A DNA stretch of 37,203 nucleotides from Paenibacillus taihuensis (GTDB lineage: Bacteria > Bacillota > Bacilli > Paenibacillales > Paenibacillaceae): NCBI RefSeq assembly GCF_003386535.1, contig NZ_QTTN01000056.1:1-37203 (forward strand). The letters are read 5' to 3'. The notes under the pieces were generated by a model, which was given only the letters and a program-made list of their open reading frames with translations, had not been told where the DNA came from and did not search any database. Numbering within the stretch: position 1 is the stretch's first letter; the number at the start of each line of letters is the position of its first letter. A program made the position numbers and the translations under genes. Below, piece after piece: positions 1 to 6,943 of this stretch.

Positions 1-182
1 CAAGTTGCATATCCGGTATTAGCATTCGTTTCCGAATGTTATCCCGGTCTTACAGGCAGGTTGCCTACGTGTTACTCACCCGTCCGCCGCTAACCTTACC
101 CGAAGGTAAGATCCGCTCGACTTGCATGTATTAGGCACGCCGCCAGCGTTCGTCCTGAGCCAGGATCAAACTCTCCATAAAA
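1..182 (-). rRNA. rrs: 16S ribosomal RNA, 5' end (partial)
   Basis: Read on the minus strand, the sequence begins TTTATGGAGAGTTTGATCCT and continues into the near-universal CTCAGGACGAACGCTGGCGG and CCTAATACATGCAAGTCGA stretches of the 16S 5' domain. The gene runs off the left edge, so only about the first 180 nt are present. The mature 5' end is placed near 181-182 by analogy with Bacillus 16S. It is the first gene of an rrn operon transcribed away from bofA, the same arrangement as bofA-rrnA in B. subtilis. Confidence 0.97.
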
Positions 183-287
183 GTGGTCCGAAGACCATTT
201 ATGAATTCGCTTGTTAGCTCATTCAAAAAACTAGCTTAATTGTATGACCTTTTGACAGGTCGCTCATTGTTCAGTTTTCAAAGAACA
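183..287 (-). promoter_or_regulatory. 16S leader with boxA-like antiterminator and hairpins
   Basis: The transcribed leader contains TGTTCTTTGAAAACTGAACA (268-287), the boxA-type element found in Bacillus rrn leaders and used for Nus-dependent antitermination. Downstream is a short GACCT/AGGTC stem (246-261). Directly before the 16S start is a UGGUC-UUCG-GACCA hairpin (184-197) with a UUCG tetraloop. The role of the hairpins in pre-rRNA processing is inferred from position. Confidence 0.7.
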
Positions 288-333
288 AATACTTCTTGTT
301 TCGTCCGCCGTATGTCTCAGCGGCGACTTGATT

Positions 334-363
334 AATATATCACATTCGTTCACTTCATTGCAA
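334..363 (-). promoter_or_regulatory. rrn promoter P2 (SigA type)
   Basis: TTGCAA (358-363), an 18-nt spacer and TATATT (334-339) on the minus strand, about 150 nt upstream of the 16S start. It is the proximal member of a tandem pair. Confidence 0.7.
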
Positions 364-418
364 GCACTTTTTTTAATTTGTTTTTGCAACTCGTGTGCGC
401 CTCAGTGGCGCGAGAGAT

Positions 419-448
419 AATGTATCATATTTGCGCTTATAAGGTCAA
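419..448 (-). promoter_or_regulatory. rrn promoter P1 (SigA type)
   Basis: TTGACC (443-448), an 18-nt spacer and TACATT (419-424) on the minus strand, 85 nt upstream of P2. Tandem P1/P2 promoters are normal for Bacillus rrn operons. No terminator is visible between the bofA stop codon and P1, so read-through from bofA into rrn is possible. Confidence 0.6.
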
Positions 449-487
449 GGCTAATTTTTAAAATCGTTTATTTGTAAAGTGTTCCAG

Positions 488-751
488 TTAGAACAACGTC
501 ATCTGAAGCCCAAGGATTAGCATAATGCCGGGCAACCCGAGGAGCACGACTGTACCGATCGTAGCCGGATTAAGCGGTACTTCCATTCCCGATATTAGGC
601 CCGAGAAGTTTAGTACATATAGAACTAACGCTGCCGCAATAAGATGGAGCGAAAACCGACGCACCCATTGCAGCGGAAGCTTGCCTCTAAACATGACCCC
701 GATTAATAGCAGCGAGGATACAATTAGACTAACCATCCAAACCGTTTTCAT
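488..751 (-). CDS. bofA: BofA, inhibitor of pro-SigmaK processing
   Basis: Small integral membrane protein of 87 aa. In B. subtilis BofA holds the SpoIVFB protease inactive in the outer forespore membrane until the forespore signals, delaying SigmaK activation. The protein shows two to three hydrophobic helices and the family-like C-terminus with NPATIGTVVLLGLPGIMLIL. The ATG at 751 is chosen because AAAGGTGGG lies 8 nt upstream; an in-frame start 10 codons earlier lacks such a site. Its start overlaps the stop of the upstream DUF2508 gene by 4 nt (ATGA), which indicates translational coupling. Gene order recR-yaaL-bofA-rrn is as in B. subtilis. Confidence 0.9.
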   Translation of the reverse strand: MKTVWMVSLIVSSLLLIGVMFRGKLPLQWVRRFSLHLIAAALVLYVLNFSGLISGMEVPLNPATIGTVVLLGLPGIMLILGLQMTLF

Positions 752-1026
752 CCGGATAACCCACCTTTCAGATTTGACCACTTCACAGGCATGCGTTTAG
801 CCTTTCGAATCAACATCTCATACCTCTTCTCTGCAGCCGCCATTGCAAACACCGCATAATCAATCTGGTCCTTGCCGAGCGCATACTCGAAATATCGCTG
901 TGCATTGTCCCACTCTTGCTTCGCCGTCTCAATCTCCGCGTACAGCTCCAGCTGCTCCTGCAGCTCCGTCTTCTTCTGCTTCAGCGCCGCCTGCTTCTTC
1001 GAACGCACCCAAAATTTCCACTTCAT
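748..1026 (-). CDS. yaaL: DUF2508 family protein (YaaL-like)
   Basis: Protein of 92 aa, mostly charged and helical with no membrane segment. It has a basic N-terminus (MKWKFWVRSKKQ) followed by a coiled-coil-prone Gln/Glu/Lys stretch at about residues 10-45. The central YAEIETAKQEWDNAQ stretch resembles the YaaL/DUF2508 family. Its function is unknown in any organism I know of. The ATG at 1026 follows AGAGGGG at a suitable distance. It sits between recR and bofA exactly as yaaL does in B. subtilis, but a terminator follows recR, so it probably has its own promoter in 1063-1150. I see no strong promoter there. Confidence 0.8.
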   Translation of the reverse strand: MKWKFWVRSKKQAALKQKKTELQEQLELYAEIETAKQEWDNAQRYFEYALGKDQIDYAVFAMAAAEKRYEMLIRKAKRMPVKWSNLKGGLSG

Positions 1027-1150
1027 CCTAAACGCCCCTCTCTTCGAGTGATCGAACGACAACCGACAAAAGGCATATAGTGAAATTTATGAGCAGACGC
1101 CAAAAATAGAACAAGCCCCTCCCTAATTAAGCCGCTGTAAAAAGCAAATA

Positions 1151-1183
1151 ACCCCGCAGGAGCGCAGCTCCTACAGGGTTAAA
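1151..1183 (-). terminator. Intrinsic terminator after recR
   Basis: On the minus strand AACCCTGTAGGAGC and GCTCCTGCGGGGTT form a 14-bp stem with mismatches around a TGC loop. A T-rich tail (TATTTGCTTTTT) follows. It ends the dnaX-ybaB-recR operon. Confidence 0.85.
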
Positions 1184-1194
1184 TAATTGTGTCG

Positions 1195-1794
1195 TTAACT
1201 TAGTTCTCTACGGCCTTCGAGCGCCTTGGACAGCGTCACTTCATCCGCATACTCCAAGTCTCCGCCGACAGGCAGACCATGCGCAATCCGAGTCACCCGA
1301 ATGCCAAACGGCTTCACAAGACGGGACAGATACATCGCCGTCGCTTCGCCTTCAATATTCGGATTCGTCGCGAGGATCATCTCTTGAACGGTCTCGTCAC
1401 TGAGCCTGCGGAGCAGTTCAGCGATACGAATCTCATCCGGACCAATCCCCTCCATCGGTGAAATCGCCCCTTGGAGTACATGGTATTGGCCTTGAAATTC
1501 CTTCGTCCGTTCCATCGCCACAAGGTCACGGGATTCCTGCACGACGCAGATGACCGAATTGTCCCTGCTCTTGTCCTGGCAAATCCGGCACGGGTCTGTG
1601 TCGGTAATATTGCAGCAGACGGAGCAGTAGTGCAGATTCCGCTTTACACTAACGAGCGCCTTCGCAAAATCGATGACGTCGTCTTCTTTCATTTTCAAAG
1701 CATGAAATGCCAGCCTGGCCGCCGTCTTCGGACCGATGCCCGGCAAGCGGCTAAAGGCATCTATTAGTTTGGCTATCGGTTCGGGATAATACAA
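1195..1794 (-). CDS. recR: Recombination mediator RecR
   Basis: RecR of 199 aa works with RecO (and RecF) to load RecA onto SSB-covered single-stranded DNA during gap repair. Visible parts are a helix-hairpin-helix segment (LPGIGPKTA, residues 17-25), a four-Cys zinc finger (Cys57, Cys60, Cys69, Cys72) and a C-terminal Toprim region with [12 protein letters not shown]. The start is taken as the TTG at 1794: it gives the family N-terminus [12 protein letters not shown] and has AGAGGAG 8 nt upstream, whereas an ATG 9 codons earlier has no family match. It is last in the dnaX-ybaB-recR operon, 27 nt after ybaB. Confidence 0.96.
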   Translation of the reverse strand: MYYPEPIAKLIDAFSRLPGIGPKTAARLAFHALKMKEDDVIDFAKALVSVKRNLHYCSVCCNITDTDPCRICQDKSRDNSVICVVQESRDLVAMERTKEFQGQYHVLQGAISPMEGIGPDEIRIAELLRRLSDETVQEMILATNPNIEGEATAMYLSRLVKPFGIRVTRIAHGLPVGGDLEYADEVTLSKALEGRRELS

Positions 1795-1821
1795 GGGCGA
1801 TGCTCCTCTACTAAAGCACAA

Positions 1822-2133
1822 TTAGAACAGGCCTGGAATTTTCATGCCGCCTGTGAATTTGCCCATATCTTTGTTTGCCAGTTCATCCGCTTTGTTCAAT
1901 GCATCGTTGATTGCTGTCAATACAAGGTCTTGCAGCATTTCGATATCGTCCGGATCTACCGCTTCCGGCTTGATAACGATTTTTTGTACGTTCTTATGGC
2001 CGTTAACTTCTACCGTAACTACGCCGCCGCCTGCAGAGCCCTCAATAATCTTGGTGCCAAGCTCCTCTTGCGCTTTCAGCATTTGCTCTTGCATCTTCTT
2101 CACTTGCTTCATCATTTGGTTCATGTTGTTCAT
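1822..2133 (-). CDS. ybaB: YbaB/EbfC family nucleoid-associated protein
   Basis: Protein of 103 aa in a family that forms dimers and binds DNA without strong sequence preference. The N-terminal helix is rich in Met and Gln ([17 protein letters not shown]), followed by the glycine-rich [13 protein letters not shown] turn and a C-terminal helical part ending GGMKIPGLF, all typical of the family. The ATG at 2133 follows AAGGAG. A GTG four codons earlier overlaps that ribosome binding site and is rejected. It is placed between dnaX and recR, as yaaK is in B. subtilis, so it may act with replication and repair proteins. Confidence 0.95.
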   Translation of the reverse strand: MNNMNQMMKQVKKMQEQMLKAQEELGTKIIEGSAGGGVVTVEVNGHKNVQKIVIKPEAVDPDDIEMLQDLVLTAINDALNKADELANKDMGKFTGGMKIPGLF

Positions 2134-2179
2134 TGTTAAGGTCACTCCTTATGTGTAGTTAAAAAGATTGACGCGCTAA

Positions 2180-3964
2180 TTATTTATCCTCAATAACAAC
2201 GAGCTCTTCACCGAACATCTTCACGGCCTCTTCGACCCATTCCGGCTCCTTCGGCGCGCTTAAGCCGTCTTCTTGTTCAAGCAGCAGCTCGCCTGCAGGA
2301 GCAGGGCCTTTATCGAGAGCAGTTTGCCACTCCTTCAGCATTACGGTTGCGAGCCGAACTGGCCGGCCGAATACTTCGTTGAGCACCTGTTCGATGACAT
2401 CACGGTTAACAGGCTTCTCCGTCGTCTCGCGATGAATGGAGTTCTTGAATGCGACTAAGATCGTATTGTCCGCCGCAGCGACCGGATCGCCGTTGACGAA
2501 CCAGGCGTGGGTGGAAATATTGTGCCCTTTCACACGTTGCAAAATGTCACTCCACTTCATGCGCACTTGCCCTGTAGCCTGGCTTTCTGCTGCCGCCAAG
2601 AATGGATCCAGCTTCACGCGGGCAATAACAACGCCTCCGCTGCCTCCCGCCGCGCCCCCGAAGCCGGCGTTGCGAGCGCCGCGCGAGCCGCCGGCTTTCT
2701 CGGCTGGCGCGCCTTGCCCATCCGGACGTACGCCGGATTGGAGCAGCTGTTCGATCTTGCGCTCGAGCGAGTCGATGCGCTGCTGCAGACGCTGCACTTC
2801 GCCTGAGGACGCTCCTCCTCCGTCAGAAGCAGATGCCCCTGCTGCAGCTCCAGCTCCGGCGGAAACACCGCCGCCTGGATCCTGCATCGTACATATCTTC
2901 ATGAGCGCAATCTCGAAGATCGTCTGCGGCAGTGCTGCGTGCCGGATCTCAAGCTGATACTGATTCAGGACATCTATCATCCGGAACAGCAGCTCGCTGC
3001 TGAAGGAATCCGCCATCTCCCGATACTTCGCCTGGTCGACAATGCGCTCCGTCGACACCTTGCCGCCTGGTGCAAGCTTCAGCACGAGTAAATCCCGGAA
3101 GTAGAAGACCAAGTTCTCCAAGCACTTGTCCGCGCTCTTACCGGACTGCATGAGACCCTCGACAATCGGCATCACCGCCGCCGCATCCCGGTCACGGATG
3201 GCATCGGCAAGCTGCTTGAACTGCTCAGTCGCAAGCCCCCCCGTAACATCGATGGCATCGCTCAGCGTGATCCTTTCACCGCCGTAAGCGGATACTTGCT
3301 CGAGCAAGCTGATTGCATCTCGCATCCCGCCGTCGGATAGTCTCGCTATATAAGCAAGCGCATCCTCATCGGCTTGAATGCCTTCTTCATTACAAATCTG
3401 GCGAAGCCGGTCCGTCTGCTCCGGCAAGGATACTTGTCTGAAATCGAAGCGCTGGCAGCGTGAAATTACCGTTGCCGGCAGCTTGTGCGGTTCGGTCGTC
3501 GCCAGAATAAAGATGACGTGAGCCGGCGGCTCTTCGAGCGTCTTCAGAAGCGCATTGAACGCCTCGGACGTGAGCATGTGCACCTCGTCGATGATGTACA
3601 CTTTGTAGCGCACTTCGGACGGCGCGTAACGCACCTTGTCGCGTATATCCCGAATTTCATCAATGCCGCGGTTCGATGCAGCATCGATCTCCACAACATC
3701 CATGATCGTACCGGCTGTTATGCCCCGGCAGGCATCACAAACATTGCAGGGCTCCGTTGTCGGACCGCGTTCGCAGTTGATCGCTTTTGCCATAACTTTG
3801 GCCGCAGTCGTCTTCCCCGTCCCTCTCGGGCCATTAAATAAATAGGCATGCGAAACCCGCTGTTCGCGAATCGCATTCTGTAACGTTTGAATAATATGCT
3901 GCTGGCCGACCATATCCTGGAACGTCTGCGGACGCCAAGCACGGTATAAAGCGATATGTGACAT
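2180..3964 (-). CDS. dnaX: DNA polymerase III subunits gamma/tau
   Basis: Clamp-loader ATPase of 594 aa that opens the beta sliding clamp and links polymerases at the fork. Visible: Walker A GPRGTGKT (45-52), a zinc module with Cys64, Cys73, Cys76 and Cys79, the DEVH Walker B box (126-129) and the SRC motif near 168-170. An Ala/Gly/Ser-rich linker at about 375-450 precedes the tau-specific C-terminal domain. No slippery A-run frameshift site was noticed, as usual in this group, where full-length tau is the main product. The ATG at 3964 follows GAAAGGAA and gives the conserved MSHIALYRAWRPQTF start. A SigA-type promoter lies just upstream. Confidence 0.97.
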   Translation of the reverse strand: MSHIALYRAWRPQTFQDMVGQQHIIQTLQNAIREQRVSHAYLFNGPRGTGKTTAAKVMAKAINCERGPTTEPCNVCDACRGITAGTIMDVVEIDAASNRGIDEIRDIRDKVRYAPSEVRYKVYIIDEVHMLTSEAFNALLKTLEEPPAHVIFILATTEPHKLPATVISRCQRFDFRQVSLPEQTDRLRQICNEEGIQADEDALAYIARLSDGGMRDAISLLEQVSAYGGERITLSDAIDVTGGLATEQFKQLADAIRDRDAAAVMPIVEGLMQSGKSADKCLENLVFYFRDLLVLKLAPGGKVSTERIVDQAKYREMADSFSSELLFRMIDVLNQYQLEIRHAALPQTIFEIALMKICTMQDPGGGVSAGAGAAAGASASDGGGASSGEVQRLQQRIDSLERKIEQLLQSGVRPDGQGAPAEKAGGSRGARNAGFGGAAGGSGGVVIARVKLDPFLAAAESQATGQVRMKWSDILQRVKGHNISTHAWFVNGDPVAAADNTILVAFKNSIHRETTEKPVNRDVIEQVLNEVFGRPVRLATVMLKEWQTALDKGPAPAGELLLEQEDGLSAPKEPEWVEEAVKMFGEELVVIEDK

Positions 3965-3994
3965 ACGATCCGTTCCTTTCGGCTTAGTGACTCT

Positions 3995-4022
3995 ATTATA
4001 CACGATGCAGACAGCCTAGCAA
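3995..4022 (-). promoter_or_regulatory. dnaX promoter (SigA type)
   Basis: TTGCTA (4017-4022), a 16-nt spacer and a perfect TATAAT (3995-4000) on the minus strand, about 30 nt before the dnaX ATG. It should drive dnaX-ybaB-recR. Confidence 0.75.
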
Positions 4023-4091
4023 AACGGCTTGATCGCCCAAACGCAAACGGCTGATCGCCTTATTCACGGCAAAAGATTACGTTTCGTGGAG

Positions 4092-4137
4092 ACATTATAG
4101 AAATTCATACAAGCGAAGTTTATGAATTCTATAATGT
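4092..4137. repeat. AT-rich inverted repeat downstream of the kinase gene
   Basis: The arms ACATTATAGAAATTCATA (4092-4109) and TATGAATTCTATAATGT (4121-4137) pair over 17 bp with one bulged A around an 11-nt loop. No T-run follows in either direction, so it is not a standard intrinsic terminator, though it may mark the 3' end of the kinase mRNA. Confidence 0.6.
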
Positions 4138-4152
4138 TAAAAAAGATGAAAT

Positions 4153-5610
4153 CTAACAAGGAAGCATTACTTTAAACAGTGCACCACGGTCCCTTGTCGC
4201 CGCTGTGATCGTACCGCTGAAGTCATGCAAAATCCGCTGGCAAACAGACAGGCCGAGCCCCGTACCATTTTGCTTCGTCGTCACGAAAGGATCGAAGATC
4301 TTATGTATCAGCTGCGGCGGTATCCCTGGCCCGGTATCCTCGATCTCAATAATAATCCGCGACGACTTGCCTGTCTGGAGCACATAGCCGCGAACGGTCA
4401 GTGTCCCGCCCTCTGTCATCGCTTCAATCCCGTTCTTGCAGAGGTTCAAAAAGACCTGCTTCAGCATCTCTGCGTCTGCAAGCACGCGCGGCAGCTCCAT
4501 CTGATCATCCCAGTTCACCGTCACGTTGTGCAGCAGCGCCTCGCTCGCAATGACCGGCATAATGTCCCGAAGCACACTATCAATGCCGATCCAACTGGCG
4601 GTCATCTGCTTCGGTTTGCTGAGCAGCAGAAACTCGCCGACAAGATGATTGATCCGGTCAAGCTCGCCGAGCATGATCTCGGTATATTCTTTCTCTTTAT
4701 TCATATTGTGCTCGATCATCGTTTTGCGGAACATCTGAAGAAACCCGCGAATCGCCGTAAGCGGATTGCGAATCTCATGCGCGGCGCCGGCGGCAATCTG
4801 ACCGATCATCGCCAAACGGTCGCTTCGCTGCACCTGCGTTTCGAGCGAGCGTAAATTCGTTACATCTTTGAAAATAATATAGGCGCCTTCTTTAGCAAAG
4901 AAGGTACTGTGCAGCAGTCCGACATCCATGAGCAGCTCACTCTGTTTGTCTTCATAGCGCCACGTCAGCGGATAATTCCGAACCGTCTCGCCGCTTGCGA
5001 GCGCCTCGCTAATGATCGCATACTCCTTCTCCGACTCCTCGAAGAACGAAGAGAGCTCCACGTTCACGACCGCTGATTGTTCAACGCCGAGCAATTGGCA
5101 GGCAAGCGGGCTAATATCGAATATTCGCAACGTTTCCGGGTGTAAAAGGATAACCCCGATATGCTCATCGCGCAGCATCGTTTCGCCGAAGCGCTCAATG
5201 AGATTGCCGCTGCGCATACTGCTCTGACTGGACACAAAGAGAAGACAACGGATGTCTCGCTCTGTCTCCACGATAATCGGTGCGGCAGTAGCAGACATAC
5301 GGTATCCTTCGGCAGCCGTCAGCTGCAGCGGAATCCCTTCGTTGAGCGGATTCTGCAATCGTTCTGCAATGGTCTTGTATAACACAGCCGGGTCCATCCA
5401 TTGCGCTGCCCCGTCTGTGATCGTGCCGATTGGCTGGTGAAGCAAATCCGACTCCGCGTAGCCCGTTTCTTTCAGAAACCGTGCATTCACGTAGACGATT
5501 TGATTAGCTTCGTCCAGCATAACAATCATCGTATCTGCGAATTGTCCGCAATAGCTTTCAAGTGCTTGAAGGCCGAGACGTACAATGGAAGCTGAAGGGA
5601 TGTCGTGCAT
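4153..5610 (-). CDS. PAS-domain sporulation-type sensor histidine kinase
   Basis: Soluble histidine kinase of 485 aa with no membrane segment. Two PAS-like domains (about 18-125 and 140-255) precede the dimerisation/phosphoacceptor helix with His278 in AAHEIRNPLTAIRGFLQ. The ATPase domain has an N box (NLCKNGIEAM, 389-398), G1 (DTGPGIP, 425-431), an F box (FDPFVTTK) and G2 (GTGLGLS, 449-455). The H-box matches B. subtilis KinA-E, which phosphorylate Spo0F; no response regulator gene is adjacent, as for those orphans. The ATG at 5610 follows AAAGGAG by 8 nt. A SigH-like promoter lies just upstream, which supports a role in sporulation entry. The exact Kin orthologue cannot be named. Confidence 0.9.
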   Translation of the reverse strand: MHDIPSASIVRLGLQALESYCGQFADTMIVMLDEANQIVYVNARFLKETGYAESDLLHQPIGTITDGAAQWMDPAVLYKTIAERLQNPLNEGIPLQLTAAEGYRMSATAAPIIVETERDIRCLLFVSSQSSMRSGNLIERFGETMLRDEHIGVILLHPETLRIFDISPLACQLLGVEQSAVVNVELSSFFEESEKEYAIISEALASGETVRNYPLTWRYEDKQSELLMDVGLLHSTFFAKEGAYIIFKDVTNLRSLETQVQRSDRLAMIGQIAAGAAHEIRNPLTAIRGFLQMFRKTMIEHNMNKEKEYTEIMLGELDRINHLVGEFLLLSKPKQMTASWIGIDSVLRDIMPVIASEALLHNVTVNWDDQMELPRVLADAEMLKQVFLNLCKNGIEAMTEGGTLTVRGYVLQTGKSSRIIIEIEDTGPGIPPQLIHKIFDPFVTTKQNGTGLGLSVCQRILHDFSGTITAATRDRGALFKVMLPC

Positions 5611-5646
5611 GCTCTGTTCTCCTTTACGTAGACCGATTCTATAACT

Positions 5647-5674
5647 TTTCGGCTAGGCAAGTAGATAATCCTGC
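5647..5674 (-). promoter_or_regulatory. Candidate SigH promoter of the kinase gene
   Basis: On the minus strand GCAGGATTA (5666-5674) matches the SigH -35 consensus RNAGGAWWW. After 12 nt comes GCCGAAA (5647-5653), one mismatch from RNNGAAT. The start of transcription would fall near 5640, about 30 nt before the ATG. kinA of B. subtilis is also SigH-dependent. Confidence 0.55.
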
Positions 5675-5682
5675 CAGAACAG

Positions 5683-5730
5683 AAAAAAACATCCTGTTCA
5701 TGGTTCGAATTCAACCATAAAAGGATGTTA
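5683..5730 (-). terminator. Terminator of the SRP RNA gene
   Basis: On the minus strand AACATCCT and AGGATGTT form the outer stem, and ATGGTT and AACCAT form an inner stem. A run of seven T follows directly. It separates SRP RNA transcription from the kinase gene. Confidence 0.85.
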
Positions 5731-5747
5731 GCTTCATCATATAGGTG

Positions 5748-6015
5748 ACCGTGCACCTACCTTCGATTATGCGACATGAGCGGCACTTCCACTCCCAGCT
5801 CAGGCCAAGCACTCCTCCGGCACATGGGCGGACCTGCTTATGGCTGCTTCCTTCCGGACCTGACCCGTTCACAGGCGTCCATTGCGGAGGACCCAGCCGT
5901 CAACACTGTTCATGAACACCAGCCCCACATCAGCATAACCTCGGGTAGGGATTCAACCTCGCTACAGCGGATTGCGAGCTACAGGGCACCGCTACCTCCC
6001 CGTCTAGCACGGCAA
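5748..6015 (-). ncRNA. ffs: Signal recognition particle RNA, large Bacillota type
   Basis: On the minus strand the RNA opens with GCCGTGCTAGACGGGGAGGT followed by AGCGGTGCCCTGTA, the Alu-domain start of Bacillus scRNA. It also holds GGTCAGGTCCGGAAGGAAGC, the SRP54-binding core with its GGAA tetraloop region, and ends near AGGTGCACGGT, which pairs with the 5' CCGTGC. The length of about 268 nt fits the 271-nt B. subtilis RNA. With Ffh it targets nascent membrane and secreted proteins. In B. subtilis scr lies directly upstream of dnaX; here a kinase gene lies between them. Confidence 0.96.
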
Positions 6016-6020
6016 AAGTA

Positions 6021-6049
6021 AGTATAGCTTGTTCTACTGCAAAGTGCAA
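6021..6049 (-). promoter_or_regulatory. SRP RNA promoter (SigA type)
   Basis: TTGCAC (6044-6049), a 17-nt spacer and TATACT (6021-6026) on the minus strand. The predicted +1 near 6014 agrees with the RNA 5' end. Confidence 0.85.
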
Positions 6050-6148
6050 GTGACTATTCGCTGGAAGACCAAGAAGCTCATGGATGGTGCTTGATTTCGC
6101 CCCCATTCGCCACTATCAGCCTGCATCAACTTACTGCAGATTTATTCT

Positions 6149-6538
6149 TTAGGTTACTCTCACCCGAACGTTATAACGGGGCATGTTTTTCTTCAGCACA
6201 GCCGTCGCTTCCTTCTTCAGCCGTGCCTTATTCACACCCGCTTTCGGAGTAATCGTGACATCCATATCCGGCGTCCGAAACATGATATTGACCCGCTTGA
6301 TCCCGCTGACCTGCTGAAGCAGCTGACGCTGAGCGAAATTGCCGTCATCGTTCTGGTTGAGGAAGTTGCCGTTGCGATTCGGCAGATGAGGATTGCTGTT
6401 GGACAACCCTAGATAGCCGTCATGACCGTATGAATTCGCATTATAATGGTTCGTGGCGTCCTTATTACCGCCGCACGCGGTCAGTGAAATGGTTGCCATG
6501 ACCGTAATCACGCCTAACAAAAGCCGTTTGCTTCGCAT
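6149..6538 (-). CDS. Small lipoprotein, YhcN/YlaJ-like
   Basis: Protein of 129 aa with a lipoprotein signal: a basic N-terminus (MRSKR), a hydrophobic core and the lipobox LTAC with Cys22, so it should be lipid-anchored outside the membrane. An Asn/His/Gly-rich stretch (about 25-70) leads to a C-terminal module with VSGIKRVNIMFRTPDMDVTITP and a basic helix. This resembles YhcN/YlaJ family sporulation and spore-membrane lipoproteins; the family call is moderate. The SD is AGGGAGG, which forms the 3' arm of the rpmE terminator hairpin. A forespore-type promoter lies inside that hairpin, which would fit a spore protein. Confidence 0.75.
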   Translation of the reverse strand: MRSKRLLLGVITVMATISLTACGGNKDATNHYNANSYGHDGYLGLSNSNPHLPNRNGNFLNQNDDGNFAQRQLLQQVSGIKRVNIMFRTPDMDVTITPKAGVNKARLKKEATAVLKKNMPRYNVRVRVT

Positions 6539-6543
6539 AAAAA

Positions 6544-6580
6544 AACCTCCCTTTAACCAATAGGATGGCTGAGGGAGGTT
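6544..6580 (-). terminator. rpmE terminator overlapping the next gene's ribosome binding site
   Basis: On the minus strand AACCTCCCT (6572-6580) pairs perfectly with AGGGAGGTT (6544-6552) around a 19-nt loop. A seven-T run (6539-6545) follows, then the lipoprotein ATG. The 3' arm is the lipoprotein's Shine-Dalgarno sequence, so one hairpin can end rpmE transcripts and hide the downstream start site. Confidence 0.8.
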
Positions 6581-6590
6581 CTTGTATTCT
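6561..6590 (-). promoter_or_regulatory. Candidate SigG-like promoter for the lipoprotein
   Basis: AGAATA (6585-6590), a 17-nt spacer and CATCCTA (6561-6567) on the minus strand. SigG promoters prefer GHATR and CATDHTA about 17-18 nt apart, so one -10 position deviates. Transcripts would start near 6553-6555, inside the hairpin loop and about 16 nt before the ATG. Confidence 0.4.
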
Positions 6591-6606
6591 GCTAATTTTC
6601 GGCAGA

Positions 6607-6804
6607 TTAGATACCGTATTTCTTCTTGAATTTGTCGACGCGACCGCCAGCATCCAGGAACTTCTGCTTACCCGTAAAGTGCGGGTGGCAAGCGGAGCAA
6701 ATCTCAACGCGCAGGTTCTGTTTAATCGAACCAGACTCGAAGCTATTGCCGCAAGCGCAAGTTACTGTTGTGACGTGGTATGTCGGATGAATACCTTGTT
6801 TCAT
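6607..6804 (-). CDS. rpmE: 50S ribosomal protein L31, zinc-binding form
   Basis: L31 of 65 aa, a surface protein of the large subunit that bridges to the small subunit. The zinc-binding cysteines are present (TVTCACGN and CSACHPH), so this is the C+ form made under zinc-replete conditions. The sequence ends [12 protein letters not shown] as in the family. The ATG at 6804 follows AAAGAGGTG; an in-frame start 18 codons earlier has no family match. A SigA promoter lies upstream and a terminator directly after it. Its position beside rho is as in B. subtilis, except for the radical SAM gene between them. Confidence 0.96.
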   Translation of the reverse strand: MKQGIHPTYHVTTVTCACGNSFESGSIKQNLRVEICSACHPHFTGKQKFLDAGGRVDKFKKKYGI

Positions 6805-6864
6805 CTCGTTCACCTCTTTCCGCCCTGGATCAACATGCGGACCCAGAGTAATTAACACTAGGAG

Positions 6865-6894
6865 AGTATAGCATGGACGCCGCCGCTAAAGCAA
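6865..6894 (-). promoter_or_regulatory. rpmE promoter (SigA type)
   Basis: TTGCTT (6889-6894), an 18-nt spacer and TATACT (6865-6870) on the minus strand, about 60 nt before the rpmE start codon. Confidence 0.65.
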
Positions 6895-6943
6895 TGCTTT
6901 TGTAAGTGGTGGAACTGGAAAGTTCAGTATCCTTCCATCCCGC

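Noticed and set aside
2180..3964. Programmed frameshift in dnaX making a short gamma form
   Set aside because: No A-rich slippery sequence with a downstream hairpin was found near the linker.
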